Below are positions 56,260-64,000 of a stretch of DNA of 64,000 nt, piece after piece. The first letter of the stretch is position 1; each line of letters begins with the position of its first letter. The notes under the pieces were generated by a model that saw only the letters and a program-made list of their open reading frames with translations, had not been told where the DNA came from and did no database searches. The DNA comes from Hyposmocoma kahamanoa (lineage: Eukaryota > Arthropoda > Insecta > Lepidoptera > Cosmopterigidae). The position numbers were made by a program, and so were the translations under genes. The stretch is from positions 6,618,606-6,682,605 of the forward strand of contig NW_020653900.1 in assembly GCF_003589595.1 (NCBI RefSeq), given 5' to 3'.

Positions 56260-56945
56260 ACATCCGTAATCTCTATCTACCTTAATGAGACGCAGGCGTA
56301 TAATAATGACATGTACTATTTTAGATTCAAACGCGTCAATTATTGGCAACATCCTCCATTAGTAATTAAGTAATTGTATGTTATAGTTTTTTGAATTTTA
56401 CTAGACGGCAGTTGTGTAATTTTAGAAATCAACACATAAATTTTAATTTGCGTAGAAAATAGCTGTTGAGATGGACCAATCAAACGGCTCCAAGGGTACT
56501 TGAACCGCATAAACTTGAGATTCCGAAGACTTTGAAATGGTTAAGACATGACTGACAGTACTTTAAAAGTGTAACATCAAGGTTGTATAATTCAGTACAT
56601 TGTTAAAATTCACTAATACAATTTCAGGGATTAGCACAAAACAGATTATAATAAAAAGGAAGAAAAAAAGTCATGTAATTAAAAAGATCAAATCTCTTCC
56701 ACGTCTATTTATTTAATGAATTACTATCATGTCTAAATTATCCCAAACTACAGTACTTTAAATATTAGTACACGTGCTTTAGTAACAATAAAATTAGCAT
56801 ACAATAAATTCAACTAATCATCAAAAAATTTCTAAAACTATGAAACGTTACACATGTTCTAATTTCGATGCGGGGTCGACGTCACTTCTAATCATTTTAA
56901 GAGCTTCGCGTACGCACATTTTGGCGGGAACTTAGAGTTAGAGGA
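56260..56945. other. Upstream region of the plus-strand Osiris gene
   Basis: No repeat recognised; regulatory elements may lie here but none can be named. Confidence 0.35.
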
Positions 56946-56956
56946 GGGGGCAAGAG

Positions 56957-56964
56957 GAATAAAA
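56957..56964 (+). promoter_or_regulatory. Weak candidate TATA-like element of the plus-strand Osiris gene
   Basis: GGAATAAAACC, 66-73 nt before the ATG. A start site near 56980-56996 would give a 5' UTR of about 35-50 nt. Not a canonical TATA box. Confidence 0.25.
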
Positions 56965-57029
56965 CCGCTTTGGCACTCAACTTATACTACATTTCACTTA
57001 ACACCACTGAAGGCGTCTAAGGACCAAAA

Positions 57030-57167
57030 ATGAAGGCCTTCGTCGTATTCTTAGTGAGTGTCGCGGTTGTGAGCTGCAAGCCAGCTGGTGGTGACGATGA
57101 TGTCATCGGCTCCGTCATCGGAGTCGTCAAGGGGTGTGCCGAGGAAGACGTTTCGTTGTGCTTAAAG
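57030..57167 (+). CDS. Osiris gene (plus strand), coding exon 1
   Basis: 138 nt, codons 1-46, ending KGCAEEDVSLCLK. Donor AAAG|GTGTGT. Reading on without splicing gives a false 64-codon frame. Confidence 0.9.
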
Positions 57168-60100
57168 GTGTGTTGTGATTGTGTTCCTAAGTGCTTTTCT
57201 AATTCCTTTTCGAAAATTTTCTGAAATATCTTTTATTTAATGCAAATTAGTCCTGTCCAAACAAATGGATTGCCCTTGCCCTAAAAATGTTTACCCTTTC
57301 AGAATTTCATTAATGATTTATGAAGTCATTTTATTTATGAAATCCAAATGCTTTCAATATTAAAACGGTTGCTTATAATTCCTCAAATTGAGGATTAATT
57401 GAGACCCAAGTATCCAAGTGAACCAAATACTCTAGATTTCTTTTTTGTTTATCAATTAACCTTTAAATTATCAACAACTACTATTTTTATCAACAACTAC
57501 TATTTTATTTAACTGCCTCCGTGGCCGAACGGTTACCATACCGGACTGCCACGCAGAGGTCCCAGGTTCGATTCCCGGGCCGGGAGAAATATTTGTATGG
57601 CCTACAATTATTTCTCTCGTGAGTTTGGGTGTAATTTGTGGTTGTCTATGTGTGTGTCCATGGCACCCGCGACACAGGGTTTCCCTAGTGCGGGGCTATG
57701 TTGAGTGTGTGCGTTATTATTATTATTATTATTATTTGTTTTATTGTAATACGTGTACTCGTATACCGAAGTGATAACAATTTTTAGAAGAGTTTGTAAG
57801 TTAATTCAGTGTGCACTTCTTCTCTACTAATCTATATTGAAGAACTTTCTTCATTTTGAAAAAGAAACTTGTTCTTGAGTATCACTTTTACAATTAAAGG
57901 ATTATTTGAACTATTTTACCCATTGTTAATTTAAATAATCCAAAATCAGAGTTTCTTTACCACTAGCTTTTCTCACTTTACGAGTTTATTTTTTCTTACA
58001 GGAAAGAGCTCTTAAATACGTCGAAAACCTTAACACGGCCAGAGAAGTGAGCATTACAGACGGAATCAGCCTTATTGGCACCGGCTCTCCTCGCTCTGCC
58101 CGTTCCTTCGAGCCCTTGGCCGTCGAACCGAAGGCAAGGGAAAATCAAGTTGAAGGCCGTCTTCTAGACGCTGCTGCCGATTTCCTTGAGAACCACGTCA
58201 TTCAACTGCGAGTACCTAAGTCCACAGTAGAGGATGTCAAACGCTCTCTTGAGGAAGGTTAGTATCAGTTATTTGAGGTCAATATTTGATAGTAAGTAAA
58301 CACGCTAGTCATTGTACACACAAACCAGATTTACGTAACTCATGATTAAATAATTGTAGTTCTTTTTTTGTAGCTTTATAGTATGAGAAGTAGGTCTTAC
58401 TTTTTGTAGCAAATTACTGTCCATTTCTTTTTGTGTGTTGCGTAAATTGCACGTGATGATGTTTTGTGTCAGTCATGTGATGATAGTTTAAATAATTTTT
58501 TTCTTTAATAATTTCGTTCATTCACATTAAATTTGTTTATTCAGTTCATATGTAATAACGTTGCTTTTCAAGAATATAGTTGAAATCAAAATGGTTAATT
58601 AACTAAGCAAGCACTAAGCATTACATTGGTCAAAATAATTACGTGACAACATTGTGCCGATATACGATTCATCAGTTTTGCATGTCAGATAAGCCGTAGT
58701 ATTTTTCAAACCATATTCCTGACGAATTAGGTATTTTTAGGATAGGCCGCTATTCGCTAGAAAATTATGGATGCCTTTTGTATTTAATTGCATTACATTA
58801 ACTACTTTTAATTGCAAATTGTACTGAAATAGTTCATTCAACAATCAAAAAATTAATACGTTACATTAGTTTAACGTGACAATATTTCATGGAATCTTAA
58901 TTTCTGTTCAAGTACATACAAGGAAAACCTAAACCTATTATAAGAAATGTTTTTTCTCTAACACAATTCTATTACTCACATCAAATTGCTTTAATGACGA
59001 TCCCATGTCTTCGTCCAATTAATTGAACTCGTCAATCATTTATTATCATACACCTGCAATGCCCAAGGCGAATCCAACATTCGTAATACCGGTCAAAGAT
59101 AAATGAGTGAAAGTGGGCAAGACAACTATTATATGTGCTCCAAAATGTCTATTCGTTTACTAACGTTACAATCTCGCTTTACTACCGAATTAAGAATTGC
59201 ACATTTATTGTAATTAATTTCACTTTGAAAAATAAATATATTGTTTTTACTATTATAAAAGCTGTGTAACATTTGAAAGCTAAAGTAGAAATTAGAAATG
59301 CTAATTATTATAATATGCCTTTTAATGCCCATTAAAGGTCATATTATAATGATGACTATTGTCAAAGACAATGCAACACTCAAGGAGTAGATGACAAAAA
59401 AACATATTACTATTATTTGTATTTAGTCGCATAGTATCACCCATCCATAAATTACAAATATTATGACACGCGTGTTCTTTGTTAAGTAACCGAAAACGTT
59501 AGGTGATATCTTTGAGTACCCAAGTTAATGTTATGGTGCCATTTCTAGTTAGTTTGTTGCATAAATTGTATAAATTACAGATTTATCTTAACTGTTATCT
59601 AGTGTGATGAATTGGACGGTGAAAAAATTCAAAAAATAATAGATTCGAAGTTTCATCGTCGATTAAAAAAACTTAGGTGATAATTTAGACTAAAAAAAGT
59701 TAAAAGTAAGACGTTATATAAAAAAGCTCTCGTACTCATTAATAATCTCCTCATAATTCTCGATACATTATCAATTAAAGAAACTTTTCGGAACCGGTCC
59801 AATGAGTACATAATTGGGAATTTAAAAATAGAAAGTAGTCATAATAGTTCTGAAGTCAATTAAGTTATATTAAATAAAAAGAAGATTATATCAAATTATA
59901 CATCTAAAGACGTTTAAACGCGTGTTTGTATTAATGAAAAGAGAAAATTCGTAGTCCACGATTGCCGGAACTCCACAGTACCACTATCCGGATGAGCCTC
60001 ATATACCATTGAAAGAAGACTCTAGAAATCGTAAAGGCCAAACGGGTCTAACAGGAGTTTCTCTAACCTATTAACAAGGTTGATGGTGGAAAGCGGACAA

Positions 60101-61184
60101 GTCTAGTTTTTGCTAGATTTCCATAGTACACTTGCTCGAGTATGTAGGACTATGTAACTAGTTTTAAAGAGTTCCGTTACCGGCCGTGATCGAAATCTCG
60201 ATTGAGAATAGAGTAAAAGTCATGCTCCAGGCGGATTCTCGTTAACGAAATAAGGAAGTAGGCTTGGAGCTTTCGAATTGTAACGTCCGGTAATCGATGC
60301 ACTTTCTAGATGAACGAACTTGTTATGCAAACTGTACGTAACAATGTGAATTTCAATGAAAGCGATATCGTTTAAAATTTCAGGTGCGTTCTTGAATCAG
60401 GTTTTGAGTTTTTACCTAGTGGTCGACTTTGTTTCGAACATGCGCACTCCAAGTGGGATAGAAAAGACATTTCGTATTAGCCAGTCGGCTTGATTTGTTT
60501 TGAAATGTGGTAAAAGTGTTAATGCTCTAGAATTTATAACCTTGTTCTGTTGGCTTACTTATTAAACTTGTAATAGCTAACTTCACTGGACTTCCGGATA
60601 TTGTAACTACGGCATTTAAGATAACCAGTTTCCTGAGAAATTATATGACGTGCAAATGAATGATACTTAACGGACACTGAGATCTGTACATAATTATTTT
60701 CACGTCTTAATATTCAAAACAGTTAGGCAATTTTCCAAGACACTAAATATTTATGTTGACTAACGCATTGACACGAGCATCTAAGGAAAAGGCATCTTAA
60801 GTTCTGAGACTGGTTTTCATAAACTAGAATCACCACTTACGAAAGTATTTTCTTCCAGGTCGTGGCAAGAAGAAGAAACTGGCGCAATTGATACCTATCT
60901 ACGCTCTCCTCCAACTGAAGATCCAGTCTTTGATCCCTCTCTTCTTGGGTATTATTGCCTTCGCCGCCATCAAAGGTTTGATGATCGCCAAGGCCGCTCT
61001 CTTTGCCTCAGCACTGGTTCTCCTGAAGAAGCTCCTTTCCAAACATGACCACCATGAGAGTTATGAAGTAGTAGCTCACCCTCACCATGAGGAACACTAC
61101 AGCCACGGAGGTGGCCACGGTGGATGGGGCAGATCCACACAGGACGACGCTCAGAACCTCGCATACAGCGCCTATTCGAACTAA
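57030..61184 (+). CDS. Osiris family protein (DUF1676), three coding exons
   Basis: Spliced CDS 57030-57167, 58002-58257, 60859-61184, giving 239 aa. Visible: signal peptide about 1-16 (MKAFVVFLVSVAVVSC), Cys36 and Cys44, DUF1676 core with RLLDAAADFLENH, basic GRGKKKKL at 132-139, hydrophobic stretch 142-191 (PLFLGIIAFAAIKGLMIAKA and on), Tyr200, His-rich segment 194-218 and a C-terminal AQNLAYSAYSN that fits the family's AQxLAY motif. Introns of 834 bp (phase 0) and 2601 bp (phase 1) have GT-AG ends. Layout and exon phases match the minus-strand gene at 6675-8322, so they are paralogues. Role by family: membrane protein of the secretory/endosomal route in cuticle-forming cells. Which numbered Osi gene it is cannot be said here. 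Confidence 0.94.
57470..57508. repeat. 19-bp tandem duplication in intron 1
   Basis: ATCAACAACTACTATTTT occurs twice in a row just before the SINE B; it may be linked to the insertion or chance slippage. Confidence 0.6.
57511..57737 (+). mobile_element. SINE B, full length, in Osiris intron 1
   Basis: Reference copy of family B. Head: CTCCGTGGCCGAACGGTTAC (A box), CTGCCACGCAGAGGTCCC and GGTTCGATTCCCGG (B box). Body: GGGTGTAATTTGTGGTTGTC and GGTTTCCCTAGTGCGGGGCT. Tail (ATT)n. The CTGCCACGC loop and the GGTTCGATTCCCGG arm resemble tRNA-Gly(GCC). About 225 bp, same strand as the gene. Confidence 0.9.
58002..58257 (+). CDS. Osiris gene (plus strand), coding exon 2
   Basis: 256 nt after acceptor TTTTTTCTTACAG. 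It begins ERALKYVENLNTAREVSITD and ends RSLEEG, with the Gly codon split at donor GTTAGT. Confidence 0.93.
58258..60858 (+). other. Osiris intron 2, 2.6 kb
   Basis: AT-rich; no repeat family of this window is recognised inside, in contrast to the intergenic DNA. At 59310-59345 AATATGCCTTTTAAT and CATTAAAGGTCATATT form a loose inverted pair. Confidence 0.6.
60859..61184 (+). CDS. Osiris gene (plus strand), coding exon 3
   Basis: 326 nt after acceptor TTTTCTTCCAG. It begins RGKKKKLAQLIPIYALLQ and ends at TAA 61182-61184 after AQNLAYSAYSN. Confidence 0.93.
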
Positions 61185-61895
61185 AAAAACCTAAGAGTTT
61201 TAAAAGACTGCTACATCCTTATAGAGGATTAGTCTATGTATCTTCGGTTAGTCTAGTACGGACCTCAGAAAGAGATTAATTTATTTAATTTAATAACTTA
61301 TTTAATTTATGTAAGCGCATGTTATAAAACGTTTAATTTATGTGTGAACGAGTGTGTCTTGTCTGTTTTCCAAAGCATCGCCGTATCTGTTTATATTTTT
61401 GTATATATTACTTTTAGTATATTTTTTGTTTACGTCGTACCTGTTTAATACTCTTATTTTTTCGATAGTACAATTATTATTTTTAGTCTCTTTTGTAGCT
61501 TTAATACATTTTTAGTTTTTCTTTTATTTTTGTTAGTCCTTTTTATGTGTTCATGTATTACTAGTCGTATTTTATATGTTGTCTATATACTTAATATACT
61601 ATAAAATCTTTATACAACTTTTGTAAATATGTTTCATATGAGAGTATTTACGTAAAATATTATTTTTTGAATCTTCGTTTGATATATTGTTTATATATTA
61701 CCATGTACTATACAAAGTATTATATATTTTTTTATTATAGTAAACATTTTATTGAGTATTATATTGTGTATTAACTTATGTTTTTGTAGGTGATGCAACT
61801 TTGAAATGTACAAATCTTTTCTTTACTAAATTTCTTCAGAGTAATATAACTAATGTAATTTATTATGAATCCAGTAATAAATTATGAAAATATAT
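61185..61895 (+). other. Putative 3' UTR of the plus-strand Osiris gene
   Basis: AT-rich and repeat-free between the stop codon and the first good poly(A) signal. No other gene seen. Confidence 0.4.
61876..61881 (+). terminator. Candidate polyadenylation signal of the plus-strand Osiris gene
   Basis: AATAAA in CCAGTAATAAATTATG, followed 30-40 nt later by T-rich TATTTGTTTCTGTTTTAC. It would make a 3' UTR of about 710 nt; an earlier non-canonical signal is possible. Confidence 0.4.
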
Positions 61896-62099
61896 GAGTC
61901 AATATTATTTTATTTGTTTCTGTTTTACCTAACCTTTTACAACGCGATACTTACTTAGATGCCTACGACAATAGAAATGTAAAGGAAAATTAAAACGCTC
62001 TAGTTCTTAAAGGACTTTTGAAACTCTTTCCATACAAAAGTAGTTTAGAGGATGGTTTTTTTTCGGTTCTGTTATATGATCCCTAATTACGTGACGACA

Positions 62100-62365
62100 T
62101 CATTGGCCTAACTGTTTGCTCTATAGGTGCTGGATGAGGAAGTCCTCAGGTTCGATTTCCAGTAGGACTAATTTGGGAATTCCTTAATTTGAGACCAGGT
62201 AATTGGTATGGCTGTCTTAAAAACTTGTATTTTGGGCAAAAATTGTTAAATTACTTGCGGGCCATAAGTGGGTGAGGCTAATGTAAGATTGTGGTGGATG
62301 GGACAAAGTAAACCTATACCCAGGAGTGGATGAAGTTGGGCTGTGAATGATGATGATGATAATTT
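62100..62365 (+). mobile_element. tRNA-headed SINE, family J
   Basis: A box TTGGCCTAACTG, B box CAGGTTCGATTTCCAG, body CCTATACCCAGGAGTGGATG and tail GATGATGATGAT. Only copy in this window. Confidence 0.6.
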
Positions 62366-62427
62366 TATTTTTAAAACAATACACACTTTCTGAATATTTC
62401 AAAATATCACAATTGTTAAATAATAAT

Positions 62428-62635
62428 TTCAGTACAAAGTACTAAAAAACCTACCTCAAAAGTCATTTATCCCCTAGTTTGCCACTCTTAGAGGTTGAAT
62501 ACTTTCTTCAAATTTAAATGGGACCACTACTGAGGTACTCTCTTTTCAACAAAAAAGAATCTTCAAAATCGTTTAACAAATGGTATGCCAGAATTATCGC
62601 GTAACGTACATAAAAAAACATACAGCCCTCTTGAA
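62428..62635. mobile_element. Family C element, short
   Basis: TTTCAGTACAAAGTACTAAA, CCACTCTTAGAGGTTGAATA, TGAGGTACTCTCTTTTC and ACATACAGCCCTCTTGAAG. Confidence 0.65.
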
Positions 62636-62654
62636 GTTAGTATTACTATAAATT

Positions 62655-62945
62655 TAGTAGGAGTAGAATTCCTTGTGAAAGAGTTCATCTGGGGCAGTAC
62701 CGCCACCTTACCTATTTCTGCCGCCAAGCAGTAATGTGAGCATTACTTTGTTTCGGTTTCGAAAGGTATGGGTGCTGGTGAAGCTACATGCACATGGGAT
62801 ATATGTCAATTACGTCTCAGGGTGACGGGCGCAGTGGCAGTATCCTTCAGAGGTACTGCAACTGTCATGGATAGATCAGTTGCTTACCACCAGGCGCACG
62901 ACTTATTAGTCCTGTCACGTATTATGATAAAAAAAATATTGCACA
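62655..62945 (+). mobile_element. Family A repeat, full length
   Basis: TAGTAGGAGTAGAATTCC, GAAAGAGTTCATCTGGGGCA, GGTGAAGCTACATGCACATG, to TGTCACGTATTATGATAAAA. Confidence 0.85.
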
Positions 62946-63149
62946 CAACCGAATCGGAGCACACATTCCCCGAGTTGCCAACCGTTCCTTATATTCAACC
63001 CCGACATCAGACTTGATGCACAATTGATATCTGATCAATCTGTCCGTAGACAATCCAACAGCGTCAGTTACTGGTGAAACTAAATTACACCTGATTTCTG
63101 GTCAATTTAAAGAAAAAATAAATGGTTCAAAATAACAATACACAACTCT

Positions 63150-63410
63150 TTTATGTAAAAAAACGATCTCAAAAGTCTGTGGAATTGTATCTATTTGCCA
63201 AGTTATAATGAAATCGTTTACCGGAAAGTGCGCGAAACCGGATTCATCCCCTACTTTGCCACCCTTAGAGGTGGAATTTTTCTTGCCAATAAAAAAGAAT
63301 CATCAAAATCGCTTTACAAATGCGCGAGTAATCGCGTAACACACATACAAAAAAAACCGAATAGAGCAGTCGAATTGAGCACCTCCTCCTTTTTTGAAGT
63401 CAGTTAAAAA
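63150..63410. mobile_element. Family C element, both ends present
   Basis: ACGATCTCAAAAGTCTGTGG, TTACCGGAAAGTGCGCGAAA, CCACCCTTAGAGGTGG, GCAGTCGAATTGAGCACC and TTTTTTGAAGTCAGTTAAAA. Confidence 0.75.
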
Positions 63411-63719
63411 TTACCTAAAGTCCTATATTTATCATACAAATCTTACAAATGGGAACAATATTTAAGAAGTTTATGTACCTAATCATAAATAGTCTTTCAA
63501 TAACTTTCTCATATCATACATACCTCAGCCTTCCCTTCTATTGGGGTCGAACATTTAATCCTGAGCTTTCATTCATACGTAAATTGGTATGTGATATTGT
63601 ATGGAGATATTCATTGTATATTTTGTATACATAATATATGTACTATGATGATCACAAGTGAAAAAAAGGTAAAAAACATTGAAGATTTTTTAAGGTCGTT
63701 TATTGTTTGTTTTTTTTTT

Positions 63720-63775
63720 TTATAATATCAAGTGACTGGACGAACAAGTCGTGTGCCTGATGGTAAGCAAAAAGT
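63720..63775 (-). mobile_element. Family A repeat, 3' end only
   Basis: T run, TATAATATCAAGTGACTGGA, CGAACAAGTCGTGTGCCTGA, TGGTAAGC. Its full extent is cut by other sequence. Confidence 0.7.
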
Positions 63776-63844
63776 AATACGCAGTTGACTGTACCACAGT
63801 ACCTACCAAAAATACTTGTATACCAAGGTATCAGGGCGGAATAA

Positions 63845-63960
63845 AATATGAATATTCTTCGTGATCCCCTGCTCTGGGAATCCGAAGGGAATAGAAAATA
63901 TTTTTTTTTTACATGGGGGATCCAGGGGATCGGTTTTAGGGTATCAGATGGGAATAAGCC
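63845..63960. repeat. Dispersed repeat K, reverse orientation
   Basis: CGTGATCCCCTGCTCTGGGA, CAGGGGATCGGTTTTAGGGT and ATCAGATGGGAATAAG are the reverse complement of 13916-13990. Confidence 0.6.
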
Positions 63961-64000
63961 AATTTCACTTCGTCTTTACTTATTTTAGATCCACTATTCA

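Noticed and set aside
19746..56945. A third Osiris gene between the two
   Set aside because: No frame carries the two-cysteine exon, SLEEG end, GRGKK link or QNLAY motif on either strand.

Overview
The window looks like nuclear DNA of a butterfly or moth. It is AT-rich, has very few genes, and has short exons split by GT-AG introns. It is packed with tRNA-derived SINEs, RTE-like and other non-LTR (LINE) C-terminal remnants and short inverted-repeat DNA elements of kinds common in Lepidoptera. The species cannot be named from the sequence.

Only two intact genes can be supported, and both belong to the insect-specific Osiris family (DUF1676). The first is on the minus strand with coding exons 8322-8194, 7990-7735 and 7033-6675 (247 aa). 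The second is on the plus strand with coding exons 57030-57167, 58002-58257 and 60859-61184 (239 aa). Both have a signal peptide, a cysteine pair at the end of exon 1, a middle exon of exactly 256 nt, intron phases 0 and 1, a long hydrophobic segment, a His-rich tail and a C-terminal xQNLAY motif, so they are paralogues. Osiris genes act in cuticle and extracellular-matrix formation, and in other insects they sit in a compact syntenic cluster. Here the two are transcribed away from each other, with 48.7 kb between their start codons.

Region by region: 1-6540 is non-coding with a few SINE pieces. 6546-8450 is the first Osiris gene, with a LINE 3' end in intron 2. 8450-56950 is non-coding and full of transposons. 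It holds about 25 copies or fragments of one repeat (family A here), several tRNA-headed SINE families (B, D, F, I, M), a terminal-inverted-repeat family with direct repeats fitting PIF/Harbinger (G), other inverted-repeat elements (C, H and single ones), degraded C-termini of several LINE lineages, and a GC-rich block of unknown origin at 34195-35140. 56950-61900 is the second Osiris gene, with a young SINE B in intron 1. 61900-64000 is again repeats.

I found no convincing new gene system. The more interesting points are the wide, transposon-filled gap inside what should be an Osiris cluster, a three-layer nested insertion at 35990-36665, several strikingly perfect hairpins (35275-35321, 53118-53171, 47584-47611, 24270-24298), a 1.2-kb element with matching ends at 27657-28873, and the GC-rich block.
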